Assembly (NCBI GenBank): GCA_902624085.1
Contig: CACNWD010000002.1
Span: 1-64,000, forward strand
Source of the DNA: an uncultured Prochlorococcus sp.
GTDB taxonomy: Bacteria; Cyanobacteriota; Cyanobacteriia; PCC-6307; Cyanobiaceae
Direction: 5' to 3'
Length of the DNA stretch: 64,000 nucleotides
How positions within the stretch are numbered: position 1 is the stretch's first letter; each line of letters begins with the position of its first letter. Positions 50,967 to 61,040 of this stretch are shown piece after piece. The position numbers and the translations under genes were made by a program. A model generated the notes under the pieces. The model made no database searches and had not been told where the DNA came from. It saw only the letters and a list, made by a program, of their open reading frames with translations.

Positions 50967-53398
50967 TCAATTAGGTAATTTGAAAAATAAACGTTATTAA
51001 TATACTCATCATTATCAAAATCTAAAAAATCAATTTGAAATTTTTTAGTATTTATATTTATTTTTGAAAAATTAATTTTTGCAGATCTTTCCTTATTTGT
51101 TACAATTTCACAGTATTTATTATCCGTAATTATCCCTAAAAAAGTATTATTTTTAATTTGTAATTTTTTATCTATGAAACCTAATTTTGAATTGCAAGAA
51201 TTGTATATTTCACTTTCATTAAGTCTAAAAAAGATTCCTTTTTTTGTAATTATTATAATTTGATCGTCAGTTTTGCATTCACAGCAGGATATTATTTCTT
51301 CACGCGGAAAAAGTTTATTTAAAATGGTTCCTTGAGCTTGTTTAGATACGGGAACAATATATTTATTGTCAAGTTTATATTTAAATATTCTTCCAATTGA
51401 TGTAAGTATAATTAATATCATATTTTGTTTTGATATGAATGAATTTATGATTTTATTTTCTTTATTTGTCTTTATAACAGAGAAAGCTCTATTTGTTTTA
51501 ATCATTTCACTGTCATATAAAACTTTTTTAAATCTTCCATCTTTACAAAGAATACATAAATAATTATCTGTATTACTATCAAAATTATGAAAATTAATTA
51601 TTTCGTATGGATTAATATTGCTTAATAATTTACTATCTAATTTATAATCAGAATTTAGATATTTTTTCCAGTCAATATTAATAACTTTTCCAGAATATGT
51701 TAATGCACATAGATTCAAATTATTATTCATATTACATATGAATTGATATATATTCTTTTTATTAATTAATTTATTATCATTTTCAATTAATTTTTTGTAA
51801 TTATTAACTAATAAATTTTTTACATTAAATTTATTATCAATTGAAATTTTTGTTTTATTATTAATCAATTCATCAAGTATTTGTTTATTAATAATTTTAT
51901 TTTCTTTATCTAGATTAATATTTTTAATTATTTTTGTAGATCTTTTAGTATTATACTTATCCTTTAATCTTAATAATTCATCTTCTAAAATATTTAATAA
52001 TACTGTTCTTTGATTTAATACATTATCAAGTGATTCTTTTTTATCTTTTAAATCTATAATATTTTGATCAATTTGAATCCTTTCTAGGTTAGTTAATTTT
52101 TTTATAGGCATACTTAGAACTGCATTGCTTTGTTTACTTGTTAATTTAAGATTTTTTTCTAATAAAGATTTTGCTTCAATAGTATTTTCAGAACTTTGAA
52201 CTATTTCAATAATTTTCTTTATATTTTTAACTGCCAAAGCAAAACCTTGTAATATTTCTAACTTCTCTTTTGTTAACTCTAAAAAATGTTTTGTTCTTTT
52301 TAAAACAGTTAATTCTCTGAATTCTAAAAATTGTTTTAAATATTCTTTTAAAGAGAGTTGAACTGGTTTTCCATTGACTAAGGCTAAAAATATAGCTCCA
52401 AAATTAGTTTGTAATGATGTTTTTTTGTATAGGTCAGATATAACTAAATCGATATTTATGTTTTTTTTGATTTCTATTATTATTCTCATGCCGTCTCTAT
52501 CACTTTCGTCGCGGATATCAGAAATACCATTTATTTTTCCAGTGTTTACTAGATCAGCTAACTTTTCAATCCAAGCTGCTTTGTTGATCTGGTAAGGAAG
52601 TTCGGTAACAACAAGGGCATTTCTCTTATGCCGACCTTTTCCATTATTAATTTCTTCCTGATGTACAACTCCTCTAAGGGTTAGTGATCCTCTTCCGGTT
52701 CTGTATATATTCTCGATATTGTCTGAATAAATTAATTCTCCTCCTGTCGGGAAATCTGGGCCTTTAACTATTGAAATTAACTTCGAGTCGTTAATTTCAG
52801 GATTTTTAATAAGTTGTACTAATGCATCTATAATTTCTCCTAAGTTATGAGGCGGAATATTTGTCGCCATTCCTACTGCAATTCCAGAAGACCCGTTTAG
52901 TAACAAAAAAGGTAATTGAGCGGGCAGAACATCAGGCTCCTTTTGTGAACCATCAAAATTATCAGAGTAAGTAACTGTTTCTGATTCAATTTCTTTTAGC
53001 AATGCTTCATTTGCTATAGGAGCTAGTCTTGTTTCCGTATATCTCATAGCAGCAGGTGGGTCATCATCTACTGATCCGAAATTTCCATGGCCATGAAGAG
53101 TTGGGTATTTCGTTGAGAAACTTTGTACTAATCTAACTAAAGCATCATATACTGCTTGATCTCCATGTGGATGGTATTTGCCTAAAACATCTCCAACAAC
53201 TCTTGCGCATTTTCTGAAAGGCCTGTCAGGCGTTAAGCCGAGCTCATGCATAGCGAAAAGAATTCTTCTCTGTACTGGCTTGAGGCCGTCTCTTGCGTCT
53301 GGTAGAGCCCTGCCTACTATTACACTCATTGCATATTCTAGATATGAGCGTTGCATCTCATGATGCAGAGATATAGAGATGAATTTTTCCTTAGCCAT
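50963..53398 (-). CDS. type IIA topoisomerase subunit A (GyrA/ParC family)
   Basis: DNA-cleaving subunit of a type IIA topoisomerase, 811 residues from the ATG at 53398 (a TTG one codon earlier is less likely). The catalytic domain is well conserved: [41 protein letters not shown], and the active-site tyrosine Tyr120 in AAMRYTETR. From about residue 480 on the sequence is Asn/Lys/Ile-rich and diverged, and no GyrA box (QRRGGKG) is seen; QAQGTIL is the nearest segment. It may be a ParC-like paralogue rather than gyrase proper. Confidence 0.88.
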   Translation of the reverse strand: MAKEKFISISLHHEMQRSYLEYAMSVIVGRALPDARDGLKPVQRRILFAMHELGLTPDRPFRKCARVVGDVLGKYHPHGDQAVYDALVRLVQSFSTKYPTLHGHGNFGSVDDDPPAAMRYTETRLAPIANEALLKEIESETVTYSDNFDGSQKEPDVLPAQLPFLLLNGSSGIAVGMATNIPPHNLGEIIDALVQLIKNPEINDSKLISIVKGPDFPTGGELIYSDNIENIYRTGRGSLTLRGVVHQEEINNGKGRHKRNALVVTELPYQINKAAWIEKLADLVNTGKINGISDIRDESDRDGMRIIIEIKKNINIDLVISDLYKKTSLQTNFGAIFLALVNGKPVQLSLKEYLKQFLEFRELTVLKRTKHFLELTKEKLEILQGFALAVKNIKKIIEIVQSSENTIEAKSLLEKNLKLTSKQSNAVLSMPIKKLTNLERIQIDQNIIDLKDKKESLDNVLNQRTVLLNILEDELLRLKDKYNTKRSTKIIKNINLDKENKIINKQILDELINNKTKISIDNKFNVKNLLVNNYKKLIENDNKLINKKNIYQFICNMNNNLNLCALTYSGKVINIDWKKYLNSDYKLDSKLLSNINPYEIINFHNFDSNTDNYLCILCKDGRFKKVLYDSEMIKTNRAFSVIKTNKENKIINSFISKQNMILIILTSIGRIFKYKLDNKYIVPVSKQAQGTILNKLFPREEIISCCECKTDDQIIIITKKGIFFRLNESEIYNSCNSKLGFIDKKLQIKNNTFLGIITDNKYCEIVTNKERSAKINFSKININTKKFQIDFLDFDNDEYINNVYFSNYLID

Positions 53399-53484
53399 CA
53401 ATTAGGAAAATTGAGTAATTCTGAAAATAACTAAGCTTAGATTAGTAGGAAAAAAAATATTTTCCAGTAGAAATGTTAATAAAG

Positions 53485-54345
53485 CTAATTTTTATATAAA
53501 TTTGCAATAGAAATATCTTTCGTCAATTCTTCTAATTTAAAAAGTTCTTCAGTTGCTTTTTGTAGCTTTTCTCCCCAAAGTTGCTCTTCTCTAAATTTAA
53601 AAGAAACATAATTTGGGTTTTTTTGTAAAGCTTCTCTTACAAGTAATATAGACTTTTTTTTATTTGAATCTTTTAATGATACACCCAGAGCGAGTAATGA
53701 TTCAGCATTTTTTTTAATTTCTATCGCTTTTGTAAAATTATTAATAGCCAAAAGAATTTCGTCCTGCTCAAAATATATCAAACCTTTGTTATTAATCGCC
53801 TGCCAAAAATTTGCTTTGATCTCAATAATTTCATTGTATTTTGATAAAGCTTTTTTATAATTTTTCTCCATTAAAAATATATTTCCATATTGAAAGAGAG
53901 CGTTTGTGTTTTTCGGTTGTATTTCTAAACCTTGTTTTAATGATTTTTTTGCTTTTTGCTTTTTGTTTTGATTTAAATATATTGATCCTTCAGCAAAATA
54001 TAATTCACTGACAAGAGGATTGATTAATTTACCTTTTTCAATTGATGAAAGAGCATCATCAAAAAGTTTATTATTTATTTGAGCTTCTGCTAAAAGAGCC
54101 CAAAGATTTACATCTTCTGGATTTAGTGAGATTGCTAATTTAGCCAATGCTAATCCTTCCTTTAATTGCCCAAAGTATAAAAGTTGATATGCATTTTTTC
54201 CTATTTCTGATCCCTTTAATTTTAAAAATTTTTTAGAAGGTAAATAATAATAAGGTATAAAAGCATTTGTTTTTTTTACTTGAAAAATATTTATTCCAAT
54301 TAAATGAAAAAAAATTATTTTGAATATTAAAAGTTTTTTAAACAT
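53485..54345 (-). CDS. TPR-repeat protein with signal peptide
   Basis: A 286-residue protein with an N-terminal hydrophobic stretch (about residues 4-20), then tetratricopeptide repeats from about residue 50 to 250 with the usual spacing of W/L/G/Y/A/P positions (for example LNPEDVNLWALLAEAQ and IQPKNTNALFQYGNIF). TPRs mediate protein-protein contact; the partner is unknown. It follows queG on the same strand with a six-base gap. Confidence 0.85.
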   Translation of the reverse strand: MFKKLLIFKIIFFHLIGINIFQVKKTNAFIPYYYLPSKKFLKLKGSEIGKNAYQLLYFGQLKEGLALAKLAISLNPEDVNLWALLAEAQINNKLFDDALSSIEKGKLINPLVSELYFAEGSIYLNQNKKQKAKKSLKQGLEIQPKNTNALFQYGNIFLMEKNYKKALSKYNEIIEIKANFWQAINNKGLIYFEQDEILLAINNFTKAIEIKKNAESLLALGVSLKDSNKKKSILLVREALQKNPNYVSFKFREEQLWGEKLQKATEELFKLEELTKDISIANLYKN

Positions 54346-54351
54346 ACTAGA

Positions 54352-55281
54352 TCACTGGTTATGAATAGAAGCTCTTATATTTCGTCTCCACATCCATGGC
54401 TTGATTCTTTTAAGTGTAGTTCCTTGCAACTTTTCAGACCATTCATGATCTTTCCATTTTAATGCATCTAAATTGAGTTCTTGCATCCATTGTTTTGGAT
54501 TTGCCTCAATGGTTTTATTCGTTGGGGTAGATTTATTCCATGGACAAATATCTTGGCAAATATCACAACCTGCAATCCAGCCGCTAAGATTGTTTTCAAT
54601 ATTAGAAGGTAAATTTAAATCTCTATTTTCTATAGTGTGGTATGCAATGCATAGTTGAGAATTAATAACAAATGGTTCAGTAATTGCTTTAGTAGGGCAT
54701 TTATCTATACATTTTTCACATTGTCCGCATTGAGGTTTTGCAGGTTTATCCGCTTCAAATTTTGTATTAAAAATCATAAAGCCTAAAGAAATCCAAGACC
54801 CATATTTCTTATTTATTAAATTACTATTTTTGCCAATCCATCCTAATCCTGATTCTTCTGCCCATGCTTTTTCTAATAATGGAGAGCTGTCAACACAAAT
54901 TTTCCATTTGCATGTAGGTAATTCAGAATTAATCCAATTACCAATATTTTTTAATCTCTTATTTATTAATTTATGATAATCATCGCCTTGGCCAAATTTG
55001 GCAATTTTAAGATTATTTCCTTTAATACTTTTTTCACTCAAATAGTTGTATCCAACAGCTAAAACACTTTTTGCATCCTCAAGAAGTAAATTTATATTTT
55101 TTCTTTTTTCAGCTTCCATCCATTTCATCTCGCTATGGAAATTATTTTCTAACCATCTATCTAAAGCTTTAGTTCTTAAATTTATTCTAGAACTACCTGG
55201 AATACTAGCAATTCCTGCAATTGAAAAGCCTTCATCTATCGCTTTTTGTTTCAGTCTTTTACTTATTTCTTTCGTGTTCAT
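54352..55281 (-). CDS. queG: epoxyqueuosine reductase
   Basis: Cobalamin and Fe-S enzyme performing the last step of queuosine formation in tRNA. The 309 residues hold the DUF1730 N-terminal part and two [4Fe-4S] motifs: CGQCEKCIDKCP near residue 183 and CDICQDICPWN near residue 236. It completes a pathway whose early genes queE and queC are 41 kb to the left. The TPR gene follows it; divergent DUF502 gene lies upstream. Confidence 0.93.
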   Translation of the reverse strand: MNTKEISKRLKQKAIDEGFSIAGIASIPGSSRINLRTKALDRWLENNFHSEMKWMEAEKRKNINLLLEDAKSVLAVGYNYLSEKSIKGNNLKIAKFGQGDDYHKLINKRLKNIGNWINSELPTCKWKICVDSSPLLEKAWAEESGLGWIGKNSNLINKKYGSWISLGFMIFNTKFEADKPAKPQCGQCEKCIDKCPTKAITEPFVINSQLCIAYHTIENRDLNLPSNIENNLSGWIAGCDICQDICPWNKSTPTNKTIEANPKQWMQELNLDALKWKDHEWSEKLQGTTLKRIKPWMWRRNIRASIHNQ

Positions 55282-55407
55282 TATTTGAATAATGGAGCCG
55301 CAATTTTCAGATTTTTTTTATTATTTGATAATTACCTCATAAATTTTATGGAAATTATCAAATAAATACTTTAAATAATTAGTTAACTTGTTAATTTACT
55401 TGTAAAG

Positions 55408-55413
55408 TATAAT
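55408..55413 (+). promoter_or_regulatory. possible -10 box (TATAAT)
   Basis: A perfect TATAAT lies 20 bases before the TTG start of the DUF502 gene. A TTGTTA at 55388-55393 is too close for normal -35 spacing, so only the -10 is suggestive, and in DNA this AT-rich it could be chance. Confidence 0.25.
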
Positions 55414-55433
55414 CATATTATACGAATTTTATT

Positions 55434-56168
55434 TTGGTTCAATCTACTCCTAAACAAGATTCGAACTTGGCTTCTAGGCTTCAACAGGATCTTAAAAATG
55501 ATCTTATTGCTGGATTGTTGGTTGTTATACCTTTAGCAACAACTATCTGGTTATCATCTGTTGTCAGTAAATTTGTTTTAACTTTAGTTACATCTATACC
55601 AAAACAACTTAATCCATTTATTACATTAAATCCCCTTTTGCAAGATTTAATAAATTTAAGTTTAGGTTTAACTGTTCCGCTTTTAGCAATATTGTTAATA
55701 GGTTTAATGGCAAGAAATTTTGTAGGAAGATGGTTATTAGAGTTTGGAGAGGGCACTTTATCAAAAATACCGGTAGCAGGTTCAGTATATAAGACTTTAA
55801 AACAATTATTAGAAACGTTTTTAAGAGATAATTCAAAAAGGTTCAGAAGAGTTGTATTAGTTGAGTATCCTAGGGAGGGATTATTTAGTGTTGGATTTGT
55901 TACTGGAGTAGTCGGACCCTCTCTTCAACCAGAATTAGAACAAAAATTGTTGAGTGTTTTTATACCTACAGCTCCAAATCCTACGACTGGTTGGTATACA
56001 TTAGTTCCTGAAACATCTGTAAAAGATTTGAACATTTCTGTAGAGGATGCATTTAGAACAATTATTTCAGCCGGCATAGTAAATCCTGACGAAAAGAATA
56101 GTTCTAGTAATCCAACTTTTTCTAAATTATTTTCTCAATTTAGAGCAGCCACTAATACCTCTAATTAA
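55434..56168 (+). CDS. DUF502 family membrane protein
   Basis: A 244-residue protein with two hydrophobic segments near residues 20-45 and 65-88, then the conserved DUF502 blocks VYKTLKQLLETF and VLVEYPREGLFSVGFVTG. Function unknown; bacterial members are inner-membrane proteins. The start is TTG at 55434, since no in-frame ATG occurs near it. It ends seven bases before nusB and probably shares its transcript. Confidence 0.88.
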   Translation: MVQSTPKQDSNLASRLQQDLKNDLIAGLLVVIPLATTIWLSSVVSKFVLTLVTSIPKQLNPFITLNPLLQDLINLSLGLTVPLLAILLIGLMARNFVGRWLLEFGEGTLSKIPVAGSVYKTLKQLLETFLRDNSKRFRRVVLVEYPREGLFSVGFVTGVVGPSLQPELEQKLLSVFIPTAPNPTTGWYTLVPETSVKDLNISVEDAFRTIISAGIVNPDEKNSSSNPTFSKLFSQFRAATNTSN

Positions 56169-56175
56169 CAAATTT

Positions 56176-56811
56176 ATGGATAATAGATCTCTTTCAAGAG
56201 AGCTGTCGCTAATATCACTTGGCCTCATAAACGATAATATTGATAAACAAAATTTTGATATTGATGGTATTAATTTAGAAAGTATTTTTGATTCCGGAAT
56301 TGAATTAATGATTAATCATTGCCGAGAAGAATTAGCTGAATGTGAAGATAATTTAGAGAAAACATATAGTAAAATTCTAGAAAGTGAATTATCTGAAATT
56401 AAAAATGCGCTTTTTGAGAAATCAAGAAATGAGATAAAAGAGACTGTTTCTCATATTGAGATTGTAATGAATACTTTGTCAGGTATTTTAGATTTACCTA
56501 AATTAATTGCAATTAGTGATCATATAGAAGTAAGAAATGATATGAAAACTAGAATTTCAAAAGTTCTAAAAAATATTTTCCATATTGATAGCAAAATTGA
56601 TAACGTTATGGAGGGTTGGAGATTTAAAAGATTACCAAGGATAGATAGAGATATTCTTCGTTTGGCTTTTGTTGATATTGAATATTTAAATATTCCTGTA
56701 TCAGTTGCCTGTAATGAGGCAGTCAATTTAGCTAATAAATATAGTGATCAACAAGGTAGAAAGATGATAAACGGGATTTTAAGAAGATTGCAAAACGAAA
56801 CACTTAATTAG
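56176..56811 (+). CDS. nusB: transcription antitermination factor NusB
   Basis: NusB joins NusE (S10) on boxA RNA for rRNA antitermination. The 211-residue protein is longer than the roughly 140-residue E. coli form because of an N-terminal insert rich in Asp/Glu/Asn (residues about 20-80). The C-terminal half has DRDILRLAFVDIEYLNIP and the NEAVNLANKYSD...INGILRRL signature. It precedes ftsY by 52 bp. Confidence 0.92.
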   Translation: MDNRSLSRELSLISLGLINDNIDKQNFDIDGINLESIFDSGIELMINHCREELAECEDNLEKTYSKILESELSEIKNALFEKSRNEIKETVSHIEIVMNTLSGILDLPKLIAISDHIEVRNDMKTRISKVLKNIFHIDSKIDNVMEGWRFKRLPRIDRDILRLAFVDIEYLNIPVSVACNEAVNLANKYSDQQGRKMINGILRRLQNETLN

Positions 56812-56863
56812 ACATAAACATGAGTTAAGATGTTTTTAATGTGATTTTGATTATTAATACTTT

Positions 56864-58156
56864 ATGGAAAATAGTAATTTAGATAATTCTACTGATTGGG
56901 CAAAACAAGCTTATGCTCAATTAAAACAAAAGCAAGAGCAACAAAAATTAGAGCAACAAAAATTAGAGCAACAAAAATTAGAGGAGCAAAAGTTAGAGGA
57001 GCAAAAGCAAGAGGAACAAAAATTAGAGCAACAAAAATTAGAGCAACAAAAGTTAGAGCAACAAAAGTTAGAGGAGCAAAAGCAAGAGGAACAAATAATA
57101 AATAAAGATAAAGATTTTATTAATGACACCAAACCAAAATTAGGCAAATTTGATGAAGAATTTACATGGTCAGCTATGGTCTTAGCTGCGCAAGGGAAAA
57201 AAGCAGATCAAATTTCATTAGAAGAGATTGATTGGTTAAGTCGATTAAGGAGAGGTTTAGAAGAGACTAGAAAAGGATTTGTATCAGAATTATTAGATAA
57301 ACTAGGAGATGATCCTTTAACTCCTGAAACTTTAGATGATCTCGAAACTTTATTATTAAGAGCTGATGCAGGGATCAATTCCACAGATAAAGTAATGAGT
57401 TCTTTAAGGAAGAAACTTAATGAAGAAGTTGTGGGAGGTGAAGAGGGAATAAAATTTTTAAAAGAAGAATTAATATCAATCCTAGAAGAACCAATCAAAA
57501 ATTCTAGCAGAACGATTCTTGTTCCTGAAGAAGGTAAGTTAAATATTTGGTTAATTGTTGGTGTTAATGGCGTTGGAAAAACAACTACTATTGGCAAGTT
57601 AGCGCATTTGTCGACTACGAGTAATTGTAAAACTTTAATTGCAGCAGCAGATACATTTAGAGCAGCAGCTGTTGAGCAATTAATGGTTTGGGGAGAAAGA
57701 AGTAATGTTGATGTTATTTCGAATCAATCTAAAAATGCTGATCCAGCAGCGGTTGTATTCGACTCTATCAATTCTGCTTTAAAGAGGGGAACTGAATTAT
57801 TATTGGTTGATACCGCAGGACGTCTACAAAATAAAAATAATTTAATGGATGAATTGTCAAAAATAAGGAAAATAATTGATAAAAAAGTTCCTAATGCAAA
57901 TGTTGAATCATTATTAGTTCTTGATGCGAGTCAAGGTCAAAATGGATTAAAACAAGCAAAAGGATTTGCTAGGTCGGCAAATCTTTCTGGTGCAATTATT
58001 ACCAAATTAGATGGATCTTCACGAGGAGGTGTTTCGCTAGCAGTATCTTTGGAGGTTGGTTTGCCTATTAGATTTATTGGTGCTGGCGAAGGCTTAAGAG
58101 ATCTAAGGCCTTTTAATAGCTTTGAATTTATTGAAGCTTTGTTAGCAGATAAATGA
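56864..58156 (+). CDS. ftsY: signal recognition particle receptor FtsY
   Basis: Membrane receptor for ribosome-SRP complexes. The C-terminal NG domain has the P-loop GVNGVGKTTT from Gly233, DTFRAAAVEQL, DTAGRLQNK and the guanine-specificity TKLDG. The N-terminal A domain (residues 25-79) is almost only E, Q, K and L, built from a 15-bp tandem repeat, which would form a long charged helix. Total length is 430 residues. Confidence 0.96.
   Translation: MENSNLDNSTDWAKQAYAQLKQKQEQQKLEQQKLEQQKLEEQKLEEQKQEEQKLEQQKLEQQKLEQQKLEEQKQEEQIINKDKDFINDTKPKLGKFDEEFTWSAMVLAAQGKKADQISLEEIDWLSRLRRGLEETRKGFVSELLDKLGDDPLTPETLDDLETLLLRADAGINSTDKVMSSLRKKLNEEVVGGEEGIKFLKEELISILEEPIKNSSRTILVPEEGKLNIWLIVGVNGVGKTTTIGKLAHLSTTSNCKTLIAAADTFRAAAVEQLMVWGERSNVDVISNQSKNADPAAVVFDSINSALKRGTELLLVDTAGRLQNKNNLMDELSKIRKIIDKKVPNANVESLLVLDASQGQNGLKQAKGFARSANLSGAIITKLDGSSRGGVSLAVSLEVGLPIRFIGAGEGLRDLRPFNSFEFIEALLADK
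56936..57100 (+). repeat. 15-bp tandem repeat in ftsY coding for EQQKL/EEQKL
   Basis: Ten in-frame 15-bp units run from 56936 to 57085, mostly GAGCAACAAAAATTA and close variants (EQQKL, EEQKL, EEQKQ), with a degenerate eleventh unit to 57100. Units 1-3 are identical, and the later order of variants suggests that blocks of units were duplicated. Confidence 0.97.
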
Positions 58157-58190
58157 ATCTTTTAAAAAATTTTTTTTGTGTTAGAACATA

Positions 58191-58204
58191 ATATATATAT
58201 ATAT
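58191..58204 (+). repeat. (AT)7 dinucleotide run at the phosphatase gene start
   Basis: Seven AT units end in the ATG start codon at 58203. No Shine-Dalgarno lies within it, and its length could vary by slippage. Confidence 0.85.
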
Positions 58205-59498
58205 GTTTTTGAAAATAAACAAAAGTTTAGTAAACAATCAAGATAAATTTTTAGAATTAATTTTATCTTTAACTTATTATTTAAAATTATTCTCAAGTTT
58301 AAAAAGATTTTTAGAATATGTTTCTTTAGTTTCGAAATATTTTATAACTCAGGAGTTTTCTTTAATAATTCCATTAGATGAAAAAAGGCAAATTTGGGCT
58401 GAGAATATTTCTATTTCTAGTAATAAGTTTAAAGATCAAACTATTATAGATTTGCAAGAATTCTGTAAGAATAATGGACTCTTAAATAACTTTAAATTAA
58501 AAAATATTAATATTTTTGAAAAATATCTAGAAGAAAAATTTGATTTATTTGTTTTTAAGAGTCATAAAATAATTTCTAGAGGTAAATGTAGAGGTTTTTT
58601 TTATGTTTTTTATAAAAAATCTGATCCTAAAAAGTTTGAATTAGATAAAAATAGTATTAACATTTTAGTTAACTTATTGGCAGTTGGAATTGAGAATTAT
58701 TTATTAATAAAGATTAATAAAAAGCATGAAAATGTTGATAGAGAGATTTCAAGTGGTGCAGAAATACAATCTAGATTGTTACCTGATTTTTGTCCTAAAA
58801 TATTTGGAATAGATTTAGCTGCGCATTGCAGACCAGCTTTGCAACTTGGCGGAGATTATTTTGATTTTATGTCTATAAAACCTAATGTTGGAGAGCAAAG
58901 ACGCCAACGTGGACGATGGGCTTTAGTTATTGGTGATGTAATGGGAAAAGGGATTCCAGCTGGTTTATTAATGACCATGCTTAGAGGCATGCTTAGAGCA
59001 GAAGTTTTAACAGGCCTTCCTCCGGATAGAATACTTCATGATTTAAATCAACTTGCAATTTATGATTTGGATCAGTCTCACAGATTTATAACTCTATTTT
59101 ATTCAGACTATGATCCAAGAACAAGAAAATTAAGATTTGCAAATGCAGGACATAATCCTCCTTTATTGTGGTGCAACTCAACAAAAAAAATAATAAAACT
59201 AGATTCGGAAGGTTATGTTATTGGTCTTCAAAAGGATGCAGAATATCAATGCGGAGAGATACAGTTAGAAGCTTCTGATTTAATTTTATATTATACAGAT
59301 GGAATAACCGAAACTTCTAATTCTTCTGGCGAAAGATTTGGTGAAAAGAATTTAATAAACACTTTTACTAAGTTATGCAAAAAAACTTTATGTTCTCAGG
59401 AGATATTAAATGAAATTTTTAATACATTAGATAATTATTCTGGAAAAAAGAAAACATTTGATGATGATGCTTCAATTGTAATTTTTAAATTAGAATAA
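58203..59498 (+). CDS. PP2C-type (RsbU/SpoIIE) serine phosphatase
   Basis: A 431-residue protein. The C-terminal half is an SpoIIE/RsbU PP2C domain with GGDYFDFM near residue 218, VIGDVMGKGIPAGLLM, FANAGHNPPLLW, YTDGITE and a final DDDASIVIF, which together supply the metal-binding aspartates. The N-terminal 170 residues have no motif I can name and could be a degenerate sensor domain. Targets are probably an anti-sigma antagonist or similar phosphoprotein, but no partner is encoded nearby. Confidence 0.85.
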   Translation: MFLKINKSLVNNQDKFLELILSLTYYLKLFSSLKRFLEYVSLVSKYFITQEFSLIIPLDEKRQIWAENISISSNKFKDQTIIDLQEFCKNNGLLNNFKLKNINIFEKYLEEKFDLFVFKSHKIISRGKCRGFFYVFYKKSDPKKFELDKNSINILVNLLAVGIENYLLIKINKKHENVDREISSGAEIQSRLLPDFCPKIFGIDLAAHCRPALQLGGDYFDFMSIKPNVGEQRRQRGRWALVIGDVMGKGIPAGLLMTMLRGMLRAEVLTGLPPDRILHDLNQLAIYDLDQSHRFITLFYSDYDPRTRKLRFANAGHNPPLLWCNSTKKIIKLDSEGYVIGLQKDAEYQCGEIQLEASDLILYYTDGITETSNSSGERFGEKNLINTFTKLCKKTLCSQEILNEIFNTLDNYSGKKKTFDDDASIVIFKLE

Positions 59499-59555
59499 TT
59501 AATGGCAGTTAGAAAAAAAAATGCTTTATTAGATGTAACTAGGTAAATTTTAAAT

Positions 59556-60935
59556 ATGTCAAAAACTTGGAGTGCAAGATTTGAAACTAGCCTTAATCCA
59601 TTTATTCAAGAATTTAATGCTTCTATTCAATTTGATAAGACTTTAATTATAGAAGATATTGATTGTTCAATCGCACATGCAAGAATGCTAGGTAACCAGC
59701 ATGTTATTACCAAAGAAGAATCTCAAAAAATAATAGAAGGTTTAAAGCAGATAAAAATTGATTATCAAAAATGTATCTTTGAACCTGCCTTTCCATCGGA
59801 AGATATTCATTATGCTATTGAAAATCTACTAATTTCTAAAATCGGAGACTTAGGTAAGAAATTACATACTGGGAGGAGTAGAAACGATCAAGTAGCAACT
59901 GATATAAGACTATGGCTTAGAAAGAAAATCAATGAAATAGATGAGCTTCTTTTTTCTTTTCAAAAATCTTTATTAAAAATTGCGCAACAAAATATTAATG
60001 TACTAATTCCTGGATATACACATTTGCAACGAGCTCAACCTCTTTCACTATCACACCATATACTTGCTTATCTAGAAATGTTTCAACGAGATAGAGATAG
60101 GCTGAGAGAAGTTCAAACTAGAGTGAACATTTCACCTCTAGGAGCAGCTGCATTAGCAGGTACAAAAATCAATATTGATCGATATATGACTGCTCAAGAA
60201 TTAGGTTTTAAAAATATATATATGAATAGTATTGATGCAGTTAGTGATCGAGATTTTGCAATAGAATTTCTTTCCTCATCATCTTTAATTATGACTCATT
60301 TAAGTCGTTTATCCGAAGAAATAATATTTTGGGTTACAGATGAATTTGCATTCGCACAACTAACTGATACTTGTGCTACTGGAAGTAGCTTAATGCCTCA
60401 GAAAAAGAATCCTGATGTTCCAGAACTAATTAGGGGTAAAACAGGAAGAGTTTTTGGACATTTGCAAGGATTATTGACAACTATAAAAGGCTTACCGCTT
60501 GCATATAATAAGGACTTACAAGAAGATAAAGAACCTATTTTTGATACTGCAAAAACAGTCTCTGATTGTCTAAAGGCAATGACAATATTATTTGATGAAG
60601 GCCTAAAATTTAATGAGTTTAATTTGATGCGATCTGTTGAAGAAGATTTTTCTAATGCAACAGACTTAGCGGATTATTTAGTAAATAAAGGAGTAGCATT
60701 TCGAGAGGCCTATCAAATTGTTGGGAGTATTGTAATGTTTTGCGTATCCAAAAAAATATTATTTAAAGAACTTCCTTTAAATGAATTTAGAAGATTTCAT
60801 CAAGCTTTTGATGAAGATATATATGAAAATATCTTGCCAAAAAATGTAGTTAATTCTCGTAATAGTGTTGGAGGTACAAGTTTTAAGAGGGTTGAAGAAG
60901 AATTGCTTAGCTGGGAAAATAGATTATTAAACTAA
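59556..60935 (+). CDS. argH: argininosuccinate lyase
   Basis: Last enzyme of arginine synthesis, splitting argininosuccinate into arginine and fumarate. The 459-residue protein has the fumarase/aspartase superfamily signature [12 protein letters not shown] near residue 275, [13 protein letters not shown] near residue 105 and [16 protein letters not shown] near residue 150. A 14-codon ORF ends nine bases before its start. Confidence 0.96.
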   Translation: MSKTWSARFETSLNPFIQEFNASIQFDKTLIIEDIDCSIAHARMLGNQHVITKEESQKIIEGLKQIKIDYQKCIFEPAFPSEDIHYAIENLLISKIGDLGKKLHTGRSRNDQVATDIRLWLRKKINEIDELLFSFQKSLLKIAQQNINVLIPGYTHLQRAQPLSLSHHILAYLEMFQRDRDRLREVQTRVNISPLGAAALAGTKINIDRYMTAQELGFKNIYMNSIDAVSDRDFAIEFLSSSSLIMTHLSRLSEEIIFWVTDEFAFAQLTDTCATGSSLMPQKKNPDVPELIRGKTGRVFGHLQGLLTTIKGLPLAYNKDLQEDKEPIFDTAKTVSDCLKAMTILFDEGLKFNEFNLMRSVEEDFSNATDLADYLVNKGVAFREAYQIVGSIVMFCVSKKILFKELPLNEFRRFHQAFDEDIYENILPKNVVNSRNSVGGTSFKRVEEELLSWENRLLN

Positions 60936-61040
60936 TCGAGTCATATTCTTACAATTAGTTATATATTTAAGTAATATGGGTTAATAGTTTAATCGCATCT
61001 ATTGTGATTGAAATATAGTTTAATTTTAATTGAGTTTAAA

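Noticed and set aside
56917..57147. Cys/Ser/Phe-rich ORF on the minus strand and a Lys/Arg-rich ORF in another plus frame over the ftsY repeat
   Set aside because: They are shadow frames of the 15-bp repeat; periodic sequence opens several frames at once.
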